From Blastocatellia bacterium AA13 (GTDB taxonomy: Bacteria > Acidobacteriota > Blastocatellia > UBA7656), in the NCBI GenBank assembly GCA_003222245.1, contig QHVH01000040.1, positions 1-44,234 on the forward strand: 44,234 bases of DNA. The letters run 5' to 3'. Within the stretch, counting starts at the first letter, position 1, and each line of letters starts with the position of its first letter. Under the pieces are notes generated by a model. That model was not told the origin of the DNA. It ran no database searches and saw nothing but the letters and a program-made list of their open reading frames with translations. The translations under genes and the position numbers were made by a program. This document shows, piece after piece, positions 8,000 to 18,317 of this stretch.

Positions 8000-10900
8000 T
8001 CACACTATTTTCAGAATCACTGTATTCGAACGACCCCCATCCGAGTTGCGCACCTGAAGCGACAGCTTGCTCGGCGCAGCGGTCAGCGCCGCGGGTATAA
8101 CGGCAACTATAGTCGCATCGTCTACGAACCGCGTTGTAACCGCGACACCATCGACGTAGAGAGTAGCGCCGCTCTCAAAGGCGACGCCGCCCACCATTAG
8201 TTCAACGTCGCCTCTGCCGGCTTTTATCTTAGATCGCGGAAGACGAGTAATCAGCGGCCCGTTCTCAACCGCGAGAGTCATTTGATTGGACCGATTTCCA
8301 TCCGCATTCACCACGCTGATCGTCAGCGTGGTCGCGGCGCCGAAAAACTTGTCAGGCAGAGACACCGTAAGTAAATCCGATGCTACGAAGCGCGCCGGAA
8401 TCGCCTCCGTTGCTAGCTGAATCATCGCTCCGCGCTGAAAGCGTTCGCCCTTGATCGAGATTTCGACGTCAGCCGCGCCCGTTCCGATCTTCGGCGGATC
8501 GAGCGATGAAATCACCGGCGGATCCGCGGTGATCAGAAAGTGAGCCTCGCGAGATATTTCACCCCTCGGGTTCTTGACTCTCACGTTTGATGCGCCGCCT
8601 TCAGATACGAGAGCGGCGCTTACCGTCGCGCGCAATTCGGAGTCCGAAACATAGGCTGTATCAAGCTGAGTAGAACCGAAGAAGATAACCGAGCCCGGAA
8701 GGAATCTTTCTCCTCTGACCGACAGCTCAAACGCGCCGCTGCCTGCTCGAACAGCAGCGGGCGAGAGGCTCTGAACGCGCGGCTGAATAGTGAATGTCTC
8801 GCCGCTCACTCGAGCGCCCGGTGAAAACAACCGCCCGGCAGCGCTCTTCATATTGCCGTGAGGCACGAAGGCCGCGCCATCCATATCTGGATCGCGGTTG
8901 ATGGACTGATTGGCCCCGCCTTCGGTCGAGCCGTATCGAATCTCTTGAATCAGGTGTGCGGACGCATCTTCGAGTCTGATCGTATCGCCGCCGTTGTTAA
9001 GCGACAGCCCTCCTGATGAGGCCACAAAGACCAATCCGTTTTCGGCTGCGTTTCCGAAGGAGCCGGTTGGCTTGCCGCCGCCGAATACGACCAGTGCTTC
9101 GAAGGGCGGTATTATCGTGCCCGCTGCAAAGATGTGACGAATCGCATCGGCATCGGACAGCTTGAACCCCGAGACATCGATGGGCGCATTCGTTCTGTTT
9201 ACGAGCTCGATGAATTCATCATCCGCCGAATCTCGCTGCCCGTCTCCATTGGCGTCCCCGGCTAAACCATCCGGAGGATCGGCAAGGAATTCGTTTATGA
9301 CGAGAGAATCGTTTATTGAAATGTTCAACGGGAACGGAATCGAAACGCCGGTGTCGGGGTTGTGAACCGTGATGAAGAGCAGTTTCGCCTCCGCCGTCAA
9401 CGTCGCGGGAAGGTTGGCTTGCAATCGTTCGCTGCTTATGAAAGAAGTCTCGAGGGCTGACAACGTGCTCCGAGAGTCTGAAACAAGGACTGCCGCCCCT
9501 CGCTGGAATCGCTCACCGGCGATTGAGATAACAACATCGCCCGCGCCGGCGCTTATGTTTCCAGGCTCAACAGCGCCGATCACAGGCGGCACGGCGACAA
9601 TAGTGAAGATCAATTCGTTGGATGTTATGCCGCCCGGATTCCGCACGGAGATTGACCGTTCGCCCGGAGCAGCGATTAGCGCCGCGGGTACCTGACCCTG
9701 AATCTGCGATTCAGCGATCTCTGTCGCGGGCAGCTCCGCGCTGCCGAACAGAATAACTCCGCCCGGTCTGAACTTGGCTCCCTTCACAGTAAGCGTAAAA
9801 GCCGGCGCGCCCGCGAATACCTGTTGCGGCAGGATCGAATTGATTACAGGCACTTCGGGCATCACGTCGAAAGAAAGCTCGTTCGACTGCTGTCCATCGC
9901 CGTTTCGCACGCGCACATGACGAGTTCCTGTGTTGCGCGCGAACGACGCTGGAATCGTAGCGGTCAGAAGCGCCGAGCTTCGAAACTGGGTTGCTACCAA
10001 GCTCTCATCGACCAGCACCTGCGCGCCATGATCGAAGCCATGCCCAAGAAAATTCATACCAAAGTCTCTGCTTCCGACCTCGATGAAAGCAGGGCTTATC
10101 TTTTCGAGAGCAGGGGGCAGCGGGACTATCGTGAGCGTTGCTTGATTCGAACGATTGCCGCTCGCGTTGCGAATTTCAACGAGGTGAGGTCCAGGAGACG
10201 AGGCAATAACCAGCGGCACGGCGCCGATAATTAACGCGGGGTTTACGAACGATGATGTGATGATGGTCGCATCGATTGTGACCAGGGATGCGGGTGCGAA
10301 GCCGGCGCCCTCGATTGACAAGCCAAACGCATTGTTGCTCTCCGGGATTCGATCGGGAGTTATGTGCGTAATCCTCGGCCCGGCTGTAAACGGAAGCCCG
10401 TTTACCTGAGTGCCCGGAGAGAACAACCGCCCGCCGCTCCCGGCAATCGTCGAGTGACGAGTGAATCCCGCTCCGAGCTTATCGGGATTGCGATTAATCG
10501 ACTCGTTCGCGCCGCCCTCGCTTGCGCCGTAGGCTATCGATTCCACGATTGCGCCTCCGGCGTTCTCGAGAGTTATAGTGTCGCCGCCGTTATTTAATGA
10601 GAGACTCGCCGTGAATACGAGATGGTTGACCGACGCATTGCCGAACTCGCCGCGAGGAGAGCCGCCGCCGAATACCACGGCGACTTCTCCGGCTGGAAGA
10701 ACCGTGCCGGCTGGAAACGTAAAGCGAACCTGATCCGCATCGCTGATCGTGAAGCCGCCTATGGAAGCAGGAGATCCGCTTCTATTGATAACTTCCACGA
10801 ACTCATCTTGAGAGGAATCCCGGACTCCGTCTCCGTTTGCATCGCCTGCTATACCGTCTGGAGGATCAGCTAAATATTCATTTATTCCGATCGTCGTCAG

Positions 10901-11827
10901 GACGGTGAAGGTCACGGCATTCGATATGAGCCCATCCGGATTCTGAACAGTGATGGAATGCGAGCCTGGAAAAGCCGTGATCGGCGACGTAAGTGTAGCG
11001 GTCACCTGCGTGGCGCCGCCGAATGAAGTGACGAGCGGCGCTCCATCAACTCGGATCTGAGACGCGATTTGAAAATTCGTACCGGAGGCCGTCAACAGAA
11101 CCGATCCGCCGCCCGCGACCGCCGCCTCCGGCGAGATCGACGTAATTGTCGGATCCGACGTAACGAATGGCCGTCCGTTGGTTCGCGTGCCCGGCGAGAA
11201 CAGCCTGCCGGCGGCGCCCGCGGCGGTTGAATGAGTGACGAATGCGCCGTTGACATCGGGGCTTCGCGTGATCGACTGATGGGCCCCTCCTTCGGCCGAG
11301 CCATAAGTCAGCGTCGCGACAATATTCGCGGAGGCGTCCTTTACGGTTATCGTATCGCCGCCGTTGTTCAGTGACAGACCGGCCGAACCGGTCTTGAATA
11401 CCAGATGATTCGCGGTGCAGTTTCCAAAGGCGCCCGTAGGTGTTCCGCCTCCAAACACAATCACCGCCTCACCAGCAGGAACGACCGTGCGAGCAGGCGT
11501 CGAAGGAAAGGTGAATCTCACGGCCGCCGCGTCGCTCAAGGTAAATCCCGATATGTCGAGCGGCGCCGCCCCGGTATTCACGAGTTCAACAAACTCATCT
11601 TCGCTAGAGTCGCGGCGTCCGTCTCCGTTCGCGTCACCCGCCGGAAAAGCCGCGGGAGGATCGGCCAGGTACTCATTGATGATCAGGCTGACCCCTTGCG
11701 GACCGAGATCCTGCTCATTGTTGAGCTGAAATTTTCTTTCGGCGTTGATTAAGGAAAACCCTGTGCCGGTTGCCGTGAGCAGTAGGGCAACCAGCGTTCC
11801 GGCGAACGCCATTCGCGGCTTATACAT
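8000..11827 (-). CDS. Large exported LTD/IPT multidomain protein
   Basis: A 1275-residue secreted or surface protein with three lamin-tail domains (LTD), at about residues 45-200, 315-460 and 835-985. Each opens with an INEYLADPP- or INEFLADPP-like motif, then GDANGDG..RDS..DEFVE, and closes with GRLFSPGT or GRLFSPGA. Between and after them lie many IPT/TIG Ig-like domains, recognisable by I..I.P..I..G....L.V.G..F and by R(N/H)..G..SN. The GDANGDG loops resemble Ca-binding dockerin/EF-hand loops. A signal peptide is present (MAFAGTLVALLLTATGTGFS). The start at 11827 has GAGGAG at proper spacing. No sorting domain is visible at the C-terminus. Probable role: adhesion or extracellular scaffold, inferred from domain types only. 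Confidence 0.85.
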   Translation of the reverse strand: MYKPRMAFAGTLVALLLTATGTGFSLINAERKFQLNNEQDLGPQGVSLIINEYLADPPAAFPAGDANGDGRRDSSEDEFVELVNTGAAPLDISGFTLSDAAAVRFTFPSTPARTVVPAGEAVIVFGGGTPTGAFGNCTANHLVFKTGSAGLSLNNGGDTITVKDASANIVATLTYGSAEGGAHQSITRSPDVNGAFVTHSTAAGAAGRLFSPGTRTNGRPFVTSDPTITSISPEAAVAGGGSVLLTASGTNFQIASQIRVDGAPLVTSFGGATQVTATLTSPITAFPGSHSITVQNPDGLISNAVTFTVLTTIGINEYLADPPDGIAGDANGDGVRDSSQDEFVEVINRSGSPASIGGFTISDADQVRFTFPAGTVLPAGEVAVVFGGGSPRGEFGNASVNHLVFTASLSLNNGGDTITLENAGGAIVESIAYGASEGGANESINRNPDKLGAGFTRHSTIAGSGGRLFSPGTQVNGLPFTAGPRITHITPDRIPESNNAFGLSIEGAGFAPASLVTIDATIITSSFVNPALIIGAVPLVIASSPGPHLVEIRNASGNRSNQATLTIVPLPPALEKISPAFIEVGSRDFGMNFLGHGFDHGAQVLVDESLVATQFRSSALLTATIPASFARNTGTRHVRVRNGDGQQSNELSFDVMPEVPVINSILPQQVFAGAPAFTLTVKGAKFRPGGVILFGSAELPATEIAESQIQGQVPAALIAAPGERSISVRNPGGITSNELIFTIVAVPPVIGAVEPGNISAGAGDVVISIAGERFQRGAAVLVSDSRSTLSALETSFISSERLQANLPATLTAEAKLLFITVHNPDTGVSIPFPLNISINDSLVINEFLADPPDGLAGDANGDGQRDSADDEFIELVNRTNAPIDVSGFKLSDADAIRHIFAAGTIIPPFEALVVFGGGKPTGSFGNAAENGLVFVASSGGLSLNNGGDTIRLEDASAHLIQEIRYGSTEGGANQSINRDPDMDGAAFVPHGNMKSAAGRLFSPGARVSGETFTIQPRVQSLSPAAVRAGSGAFELSVRGERFLPGSVIFFGSTQLDTAYVSDSELRATVSAALVSEGGASNVRVKNPRGEISREAHFLITADPPVISSLDPPKIGTGAADVEISIKGERFQRGAMIQLATEAIPARFVASDLLTVSLPDKFFGAATTLTISVVNADGNRSNQMTLAVENGPLITRLPRSKIKAGRGDVELMVGGVAFESGATLYVDGVAVTTRFVDDATIVAVIPAALTAAPSKLSLQVRNSDGGRSNTVILKIV

Positions 11828-12269
11828 TCGGGACACTCCTCGACAACGGGCATGGAGCCCTTGGATCGAACCAAAATACAACCTGAAAATTGACTATACT
11901 GCTGCTATCAGCGTCTCGCTGCCGGCGGCTTATTAGGGACCTTGTCCGCGACAGCGGCAGTCTAGTATACGAACTCGCGAGAGGAACGCAAATCAATTCC
12001 AAGGAAAGGACTGAACCGCGATAGCGATGATCATATGTAAATTACATACTGACTTTTTTGCATCCGCATTCACCCATGAAATGCCGCCTCGAAGAGTGTG
12101 AAATTTCCCAGAGGCTAATGAGGCGGGACACCGATTGGTAAGAATTATGACGTGCGTTCTCTTCCAAAGACGTTAAGCATCGACACGGTCGCGCAACCTT
12201 GAAAAAAGGAGGTGCTTGAATCATCATCATCTCCCGCCTGCAAGCGGGGGGGACGCCGGGAGGAAAAAG
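11828..12269. other. Divergent intergenic region upstream of LTD protein and glpX
   Basis: No gene supported. It holds a palindrome at 12034-12048 and two SD sequences ahead of glpX: AGGAGGT at 12208-12214, and GGGAGG just before the start at 12270. Only the second serves the GlpX start. The first stands only 1-2 bases before a TTG (12216) that opens an in-frame 18-codon extension, too close for efficient use. Confidence 0.4.
12034..12048. promoter_or_regulatory. Perfect 15-bp palindrome, possible operator
   Basis: TATGTAA-A-TTACATA, seven-base arms around one base, lies in the divergent region between the LTD/IPT gene and glpX. It resembles a dimeric regulator site, but I recognise no named regulon. 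Confidence 0.35.
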
Positions 12270-13328
12270 ATGAGCGAGCGAGTAATGGAGCATGAGCTGG
12301 GGCTTGACTTCCTTAGAGTAGTCGAATCCGCGGCCATCGCTTCGGCCCGAACGATGGGGCAGGGCAAACGGAAATATTCCGATCATGTCGCCGTCGAGGC
12401 GATGCGAAAAGTTATGGATACGGTGCCGATGCGCGGCCAAATCGTCATTGGCGAAGGCGAGCGCGACGAAGCGCCAATGTTATACATAGGCGAGAAGCTG
12501 GGACTCGGTTACAAGGAAGGCGTCCCGGACGGCGAGACATATCCCGAAGTCGACATTGCCGTCGATCCTCTCGAAGGAACAAATCTATGCGCGACTGGTT
12601 CGGCAAACGCCATCGCGGTGATGGCTTGCTCGGAAAGAGGCGGGCTTCTGCACGCGCCGGATCTTTACATGCAGAAATTGATTGTAGGGCCTTCGTCCAA
12701 AGGCGCCGTTAACCTTGATGCGCCGGTTAAAGAAAACCTAAAAGCAATAGCGCGTAGATTGAGCCGCGATATCGAAGATCTGGTCGTGATCGTCCTGGAT
12801 CGCCCGCGCCATGAGAAGCTCTTTCACGACATCAGAGATGCCGGAGCGCGAATAAAGCTCATATCGGATGGCGATCTCTCGGCGGGTATCTCGGCCGCGG
12901 TTGCCGGATCAGGCGTCCACGCGGTGATGGGTACCGGAGGCGCGCCCGAAGGCGTACTCACCGCTGCCGCGATGAAGTGCTTGAACGGACAGATCCTGGC
13001 CCGGTTTGTTCTCAAGGAGCAGCTAGAAGATATCGAGGATCGAAACCGAATTCCGGAGGATGCAGTTGATAGAATGCGCGAGATGGGAATCACGGATCCT
13101 AAGCGCGTTTACGACACCAACGATCTAGCTCCAGGCAGGCAAATAATCTTCGCGGCTAGCGGCGTGACGGACGGAACGATTCTAAGAGGTGTTCGCTTCT
13201 TTGGAACCGGAACTCGAACTTCCTCGGTTATCATGACGACCGATACGTTACAAGAGAAAAATAAGCGCATTCGCTTTGTCGACACCGTTCACATCGATGG
13301 CGGCCCCGATACGGTAGTTCGCTTCTGA
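12270..13328 (+). CDS. glpX: Class II fructose-1,6-bisphosphatase (GlpX type)
   Basis: Hydrolyses fructose-1,6-bisphosphate to fructose-6-phosphate in gluconeogenesis. Some members also accept sedoheptulose-1,7-bisphosphate. The 352-residue product carries the class II signatures [17 protein letters not shown] (around residue 55) and the metal-binding [17 protein letters not shown] (around 95), plus [14 protein letters not shown] (about 215). The start at 12270 has a strong SD, GGGAGG. Reading could begin at a TTG at 12216, but that extension lacks family similarity. A hairpin with a T-run follows (13374-13412). It is convergent with aconitase. Confidence 0.95.
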   Translation: MSERVMEHELGLDFLRVVESAAIASARTMGQGKRKYSDHVAVEAMRKVMDTVPMRGQIVIGEGERDEAPMLYIGEKLGLGYKEGVPDGETYPEVDIAVDPLEGTNLCATGSANAIAVMACSERGGLLHAPDLYMQKLIVGPSSKGAVNLDAPVKENLKAIARRLSRDIEDLVVIVLDRPRHEKLFHDIRDAGARIKLISDGDLSAGISAAVAGSGVHAVMGTGGAPEGVLTAAAMKCLNGQILARFVLKEQLEDIEDRNRIPEDAVDRMREMGITDPKRVYDTNDLAPGRQIIFAASGVTDGTILRGVRFFGTGTRTSSVIMTTDTLQEKNKRIRFVDTVHIDGGPDTVVRF

Positions 13329-13373
13329 GCGTCCGCAGGTAATATTGGTGCGACCGCTCGGAGCGTCGATTCA

Positions 13374-13412
13374 AGAGGGGCGGGCAGAGACGCCCGCCTC
13401 TACAGTCTTTTT
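13374..13412 (+). terminator. Rho-independent terminator after glpX
   Basis: GGCGGGC (13379-13385) pairs with GCCCGCC (13392-13398) around a six-base loop. AGAG/TCT flanks extend the stem with a two-base bulge, and CTTTTT follows at 13407-13412. It lies between two convergent genes and could also slow transcripts from the acnA side. Confidence 0.6.
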
Positions 13413-13429
13413 CGCCCTTCAGCTTTGTT

Positions 13430-16309
13430 TCAACTCGCCAATAGCTGCCTGAGTACATAGGGAAGAATCCCGCCATGCTGGTAGTATTCAATTTCGATGG
13501 GCGTATCTATTCGTAATATGACCGGGATCGGTTCAGGAACTCTGCCCTCGCGATGGATCACCAGGGTCACATCCTGGCGGGGTCTGAGTCCTTTCTCGAG
13601 GCCGACCAGATCGAATATTTCTCGTCCGTCCAGTCCGAGCGTCTGCGCATTCATCCCTTCTTTGAATTGGCACGGCAGAACGCCCATGCCGACCAGGTTG
13701 CTTCGATGAATGCGCTCGAAGCTCTGTGCTACTACCGCTCGTACTCCCAAGAGTCGAGTCCCCTTCGCCGCCCAGTCTCTAGAGCTTCCTGTCCCATACT
13801 CGGCGCCGGCGAAAACAAGAAGAGGCACTCCGGCTTCTTCGTACCGAATAGCGGCATTATAAATACTGGTGCTTCCTCCATCGGGCTGGAAAACCGTCAC
13901 TCCGCCCTCGACTCCATGAACCATCAGGTTCTTGATCCGCACGTTGGCAAAGGTACCGCGCACCATTACTTGATGATTTCCGCGGCGCGAGCCGTAGCTA
14001 TTGAAGTCTTCGACGGCCACCCCCTTCTCCTGAAGGTACATCCCCGCGGGCGAAGTCGCCTTTATAGCTCCCGCGGGACTGATGTGATCCGTAGTAACCG
14101 AATCGCCGAAGATCGCGAGCGCTCGCGCGCCGTGCACGTTGTTTATCACGCCGGGCGACATGTTGAAGCCTTCGAAATATGGAGGATCCTGAATATAAGT
14201 TGAGCGGCTATCCCACTCATACACATCCGAAGTCACGGATGGTATCTCGTCCCACATCGGATTCTGTTCGGCGAAGTTGCTGTAGAGCCGCCGGTAGGTC
14301 TCCGGGTCGAAGGCAGTACGCATCAGGCCGCTGATCTCCTTGAGGCTCGGCCATATGTCGCGCAGATAGACATCTTTTCCGTTATTGCCCCTGCCCAGCG
14401 GTTCGCGAGTCATATCGATATTCACGCGTCCGGCGAGCGCAAAGGCTACGACAAGGGGCGGGCTCATCAGGAAATTCGCCTTGACGCTCTGGTGAACGCG
14501 AGCTTCGAAGTTGCGATTGCCTGACAGAACGCTCGCGGCGATCAGATCGTGAGCGCCGATTACTTCCTCGATCCTCGGATCGAGCGGGCCTGAGTTCCCT
14601 ATACACGTAGTGCAGCCATATCCCACGAGATTGAAGCCGATCTGGTTGAGATATTCCTGCAACCCCGTCTTCGCAAGATAATCGCTCACAACCCGCGAGC
14701 CGGGCGCGAGAGAGGTTTTCACAGTCGGCCTGACTCGAAGCCCATGCTCGACGGCTTTCTTTGCAAGAAGCCCTGCGCCTAGCATCACGCTTGGGTTAGA
14801 TGTGTTTGTGCAAGAGGTGATCGCGGCAATGACTACGTCGCCGTTGCCTATGTCGACGAAGGCTTCGGGGTACTCGCCCGGCTTGACCTTTTCCACGCGG
14901 TCCGGCGTAGGCCGATTGTTCATCATTTCTGTTTCAGTCCAATGGCTTGTCGCCTGAGGGTTGGTTTCGTCCATCGCAGGATCGGGCGCGGTTTCCGCGC
15001 CCTGAGCGCCGCCTCCGGCCAGCGGAAGCAACGACTCGCCGGCTTTGACTCCAATTTTCGTAGGGAATCGCCGTGCGGATTCGTCTACCGTCTTGCTATA
15101 GCCATTGTCCGAAGCCGGACTCGTCAGAAGCTTGGAGAACTTGCTCTTCAAAGTGGAGAGTTCGATTCGATCCTGGGGCCGCTTCGGACCGGCCACGCTC
15201 GGCTCAATCGTCGATAGATCGAGTTCCAGCAACGCGCTGTAGTCGCATTGTCCTTTTTTCGGAATCCCGAACATTTCCTGCGCCGAAAAATAATTTCTGA
15301 CCGCTTCAATCTGTTCGTCGGCGCGGCCTGTTGCTCTCAGATAGTTCAACGTCTCCTCATCGGTCGGGAAGAACCCCATCGTAGCGCCGTACTCCGGTGA
15401 CATATTGGCTATGGTAGCTCGGTCGGTGACCCCCAGCGTCGCAGCGCCCTCGCCATGAAATTCAACGAACTTGCCTACAACCTTTGCTTTTCGCAGCATC
15501 TCGGTTACACGCAAAACGAGATCGGTGGCGGTCACTCCTTCTTGTAGCGCGCCGGTGAGACAAACACCGACTACATCCGGAGTGAGAAAGTAAACGGGTT
15601 GTCCGAGCATTCCGGCTTCCGCTTCGATTCCGCCTACGCCCCACCCGACAATTCCCAATCCGTTGATCATAGTCGTATGCGAATCGGTGCCTACGAGCGA
15701 GTCGGGGAAGTAGACGCCTTCGCGTTCGAGCACGCATTTGCCGAGAAATTCGAGATTGACTTGATGGCAGATTCCAATACCGGGAGGAATGACCTTGAAC
15801 GAGTTGAAGGCCCGCATGCCCCATTTCAGGAACTGATAACGCTGGCGATTGCGCTTGAACTCCATTTCCATATTGAGTTGAAGCGCGTCGCTCGTACTTG
15901 AAAAATCGACCTGCACTGAATGATCGATGACGAGATCGACCGGCACCAACGGCTCGATGATCTTCGGATCTTTGCCCAATCGCGCGACGGCCGAACGCAT
16001 CGCCGCGAGGTCTACCAGCAGCGGAACGCCGGTGAAGTCCTGCAGAAGCACTCGCGCAACTACGAATGGAACTTCCTCGGTACGCTCCGCATTGGGCCTC
16101 CAACCGGCGAGTTCGCGCACGTTGGTTTCCGTGACGCGCTTGCCGTCGCAATTGCGTAAAACGGATTCGAGAACTATTCGAATGCTGATGGGCAGGCGCG
16201 AAATAGGTCCAAGACCTTCCTTTTCGAGTTGAGGCAATGAATAGTACTTGCCGGTCCGTCCCGATCCTGCATCGAAGTTTTTCAGCGCGTTGAATCGATT
16301 ATGTTCCAT
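13430..16309 (-). CDS. acnA: Aconitate hydratase A
   Basis: TCA-cycle enzyme converting citrate to isocitrate with a [4Fe-4S] cluster. The 959-residue product has the AcnA/IRP landmarks: [15 protein letters not shown] (about 122-136), [33 protein letters not shown]-like (VGTDSHTTM), the cluster cysteines in [13 protein letters not shown] and [14 protein letters not shown], and the C-terminal swivel-domain motif [16 protein letters not shown]. It is longer than typical (~890-930) because of a low-similarity, Gly/Ala/Glu-rich stretch at about residues 400-470 (around [18 protein letters not shown]), probably a surface loop. ATG start at 16309 with a weak SD. Confidence 0.96.
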   Translation of the reverse strand: MEHNRFNALKNFDAGSGRTGKYYSLPQLEKEGLGPISRLPISIRIVLESVLRNCDGKRVTETNVRELAGWRPNAERTEEVPFVVARVLLQDFTGVPLLVDLAAMRSAVARLGKDPKIIEPLVPVDLVIDHSVQVDFSSTSDALQLNMEMEFKRNRQRYQFLKWGMRAFNSFKVIPPGIGICHQVNLEFLGKCVLEREGVYFPDSLVGTDSHTTMINGLGIVGWGVGGIEAEAGMLGQPVYFLTPDVVGVCLTGALQEGVTATDLVLRVTEMLRKAKVVGKFVEFHGEGAATLGVTDRATIANMSPEYGATMGFFPTDEETLNYLRATGRADEQIEAVRNYFSAQEMFGIPKKGQCDYSALLELDLSTIEPSVAGPKRPQDRIELSTLKSKFSKLLTSPASDNGYSKTVDESARRFPTKIGVKAGESLLPLAGGGAQGAETAPDPAMDETNPQATSHWTETEMMNNRPTPDRVEKVKPGEYPEAFVDIGNGDVVIAAITSCTNTSNPSVMLGAGLLAKKAVEHGLRVRPTVKTSLAPGSRVVSDYLAKTGLQEYLNQIGFNLVGYGCTTCIGNSGPLDPRIEEVIGAHDLIAASVLSGNRNFEARVHQSVKANFLMSPPLVVAFALAGRVNIDMTREPLGRGNNGKDVYLRDIWPSLKEISGLMRTAFDPETYRRLYSNFAEQNPMWDEIPSVTSDVYEWDSRSTYIQDPPYFEGFNMSPGVINNVHGARALAIFGDSVTTDHISPAGAIKATSPAGMYLQEKGVAVEDFNSYGSRRGNHQVMVRGTFANVRIKNLMVHGVEGGVTVFQPDGGSTSIYNAAIRYEEAGVPLLVFAGAEYGTGSSRDWAAKGTRLLGVRAVVAQSFERIHRSNLVGMGVLPCQFKEGMNAQTLGLDGREIFDLVGLEKGLRPRQDVTLVIHREGRVPEPIPVILRIDTPIEIEYYQHGGILPYVLRQLLAS

Positions 16310-16619
16310 AGATTTTTTAAGTGAACCTGTCAGTCTACGAGCGCGCTGGAATGAGCGTCAAGGGAGGTTAAAAAGGGTGCTTAACTGAACTTGGGAGAGG
16401 ATTGTCGGCAGCGCGGTGTGAATATGAGTGAGGGCGCCTGGAGATCTTTGGTTTGATAACGATGTGTGTAAGGCCAGCCCGATTTGCCGCCTCCGCAAAC
16501 GGGGTGATACTATTTTCCATCGCTGCATTTAGCGGTTCTCAAGTACGGACGCACCGGCATCGCGATGCGGCTTTTGAGACCGCGGTGCTTGCGTAGACTA
16601 AAATCGCAGGGAGTCATTA
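16310..16619. other. Divergent intergenic region, acnA and Cys-cluster gene
   Basis: No gene supported. Apart from the GAGACCGCGGTGCTT motif at 16576-16590, which recurs elsewhere in the window, I see no clear promoter or RNA structure. Confidence 0.4.
16576..16590 (+). repeat. REP-like 15-base motif, copy 1
   Basis: GAGACCGCGGTGCTT, preceded by CTTTT. It differs at one base from the arms of the inverted repeat at 30319-30404, which are preceded by TAG or TTCT. Both sites are intergenic. It may be a member of a short interspersed repeat family of this genome. Confidence 0.4.
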
Positions 16620-17177
16620 ATGCAGCAGAGCCAGAATGGCCGCCGAGTCCTTCCTGTTCTGACGAACTCCATTAACAAATCGCCGGGCTCCGACCTTCCG
16701 CCAGAAATTACTTCGCGAAGATGGATGTATTCCCAGATGACGAGGGCTGTTCTTAAGAAGATCGTCAGGGCTCCGTTTTCGATTCATACCTGGGCGGCGT
16801 TGCGGCGTACTCTGATGTCAAACTTCCTTCCGGAAAACCTGTCATATCGCTATAAAGCGTATCAACGCGGCGAGTGCAATCGCTGCGGACTATGTTGCAA
16901 GATTCAGTTTCAGTGCCCTTTCTTTGTGGACGAGGGCCCCTACAACACTCATTGTTCAGTCTATACCACTCCGCATGCGCCGTCTGCGTGTCTCAAGTTC
17001 CCGCTGGACCCCCTCGACCTCAAGCTGTTGCAGCGCGAAGTAGGAAACGCCTGTACGTTTTACTACGAAGGCGCGCCTCAGAAACTTTCCATACTCGAGT
17101 TCGCCAGGCTTTATACCGAGGGTATTCGGCAGCAGTTCGCCAAGCGAAAGCTCAAGGAAATAACCGAGGCCGACTGA
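16620..17177 (+). CDS. YkgJ-family cysteine-cluster protein
   Basis: A 185-residue protein of the YkgJ-type zinc/iron-chelating family (Fe-S or metal cluster domain, function not established). The conserved cysteine set lies at GECNRCGLCC (about residues 83-92), followed by CPFF, C.VY and a later ACLKFPLDPLDL, in the order seen in the family. A longer-than-usual N-terminal region precedes the domain. The ATG at 16620 has AGGGAG seven bases upstream. The stop lies one base from the convergent aminotransferase stop, so the two 3' ends abut without a terminator. Confidence 0.75.
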   Translation: MQQSQNGRRVLPVLTNSINKSPGSDLPPEITSRRWMYSQMTRAVLKKIVRAPFSIHTWAALRRTLMSNFLPENLSYRYKAYQRGECNRCGLCCKIQFQCPFFVDEGPYNTHCSVYTTPHAPSACLKFPLDPLDLKLLQREVGNACTFYYEGAPQKLSILEFARLYTEGIRQQFAKRKLKEITEAD

Positions 17178-17178
17178 T

Positions 17179-18306
17179 TCAACCCTCCGGCAACGCCGAA
17201 ATAAGTTCGTCAACCTCCGCGCGAGTGTTGTAAATGTGGGGCGAGATCCTGAGCTTGCCGGCTCGCGGCGCGGTCACGATCCGCTTCGACATAAGAAGTC
17301 TGAACAACTCCATAGGCTTGTATACAGGATGCGTGCAGGTGACCATTGCGGACGCTTCACCCGGCCGGCGTGAGCTCGTTATCACATAGCCTTTCGAAGC
17401 GAGCCGCTCCACCAGGTAGTCCGTTAGCCCTATCAGGTATTCTTCGATCCCGCCCGTACCAATCTCGAGAAACAGGTTCAAGGCAGCGTTGATCCCGTAT
17501 ATTCCGACCGTGTTCAGCGTGCCATATTCAAAACGCGCGGCCCCTTCACGAAAGGAGAGATCGTAGTCCAGATAGTCAGTATAGTTCTTGAACGAGGTCC
17601 ATCCGACAACGACGGGCCTGATCTTTTCTATTACCCGATCAGAGATGTAGAGCAAAGCGATGCCTTCGGGCCCAAGAAGGTATTTGTGTGCGTCGGCGGC
17701 GAATGCATCCACATAGTCGCGCTCCACATCGAGCTTCAATCCGCCAAGCCCCTGAATGGCGTCAATCACGAATAACACGCCGCGCTCGCGGCAAAAGCGC
17801 CCAATTCGCCGCAAATCGGAGCGGAATCCGGAAGAGAACTGAACCCAGCTCAGGGTAAGGACCTTCGTTCGTTCATCGACCAGCGCGAACAACTCCTCCG
17901 GATCGATTCGGCCCTCTCGCTCGATCGCGGTCTTCACCTTGATTCCGCGTTCCGCTTCGAGTCTGAGCCATGGGTACATGTTTGATGGAAACTCCACATT
18001 GCACGTGACGCAATTGTCTCCCTCTCGCCAGTCGATGCCGTTGGCCAGGGCGGCTATACCTTCGGAAGTATTTCTCATGAAGGCGATCTCGTGAGGTTTC
18101 GCGTTCACGAGGACGCCTGCGCCGCGGCGGGCCTGTTCCTGAGTAGCGTACCAGCGCTCGAAACTCGCGGAGCCGTTTTCCGTAACATCCGCCACGAGTT
18201 CGGTCATTGCGTCCCTAACCCTGGTTGAGAGCGGGGCCACGGCCGAGTGATTCATGTAAATGAAATTATTTGTAACTGGAAAAAGCGATCGTATCTGCTC
18301 GTTCAT
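17179..18306 (-). CDS. Class V aminotransferase-fold PLP enzyme
   Basis: A 375-residue PLP-dependent enzyme of the cysteine desulfurase / isopenicillin-N epimerase-like group. Visible landmarks are YMNHSAVAPLS at the N-terminus, RNTSEGI around residue 78, the cofactor aspartate region FVIDAIQGLGGLKLDV, and the Schiff-base lysine in DAHKYLLGPEG (about 204-214). No desulfurase-type active-site Cys loop is obvious, so a desulfurase call is not justified; substrate unknown. It lies 11 bp after the asparaginase stop, with GGAG before its start, so it is probably co-transcribed. An amino-acid salvage role is an inference from that neighbour. Confidence 0.85.
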   Translation of the reverse strand: MNEQIRSLFPVTNNFIYMNHSAVAPLSTRVRDAMTELVADVTENGSASFERWYATQEQARRGAGVLVNAKPHEIAFMRNTSEGIAALANGIDWREGDNCVTCNVEFPSNMYPWLRLEAERGIKVKTAIEREGRIDPEELFALVDERTKVLTLSWVQFSSGFRSDLRRIGRFCRERGVLFVIDAIQGLGGLKLDVERDYVDAFAADAHKYLLGPEGIALLYISDRVIEKIRPVVVGWTSFKNYTDYLDYDLSFREGAARFEYGTLNTVGIYGINAALNLFLEIGTGGIEEYLIGLTDYLVERLASKGYVITSSRRPGEASAMVTCTHPVYKPMELFRLLMSKRIVTAPRAGKLRISPHIYNTRAEVDELISALPEG

Positions 18307-18317
18307 TTTTACTCCGC

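Noticed and set aside
13553-14203. 216-codon plus-strand open frame within acnA
   Set aside because: Lies wholly opposite conserved aconitase sequence; no SD and no recognisable domain.
15462-16151. 229-codon minus-strand frame overlapping the acnA N-terminal region
   Set aside because: Same strand, other frame of a certain gene; composition (Arg/Ser-rich) is typical of a shadow.
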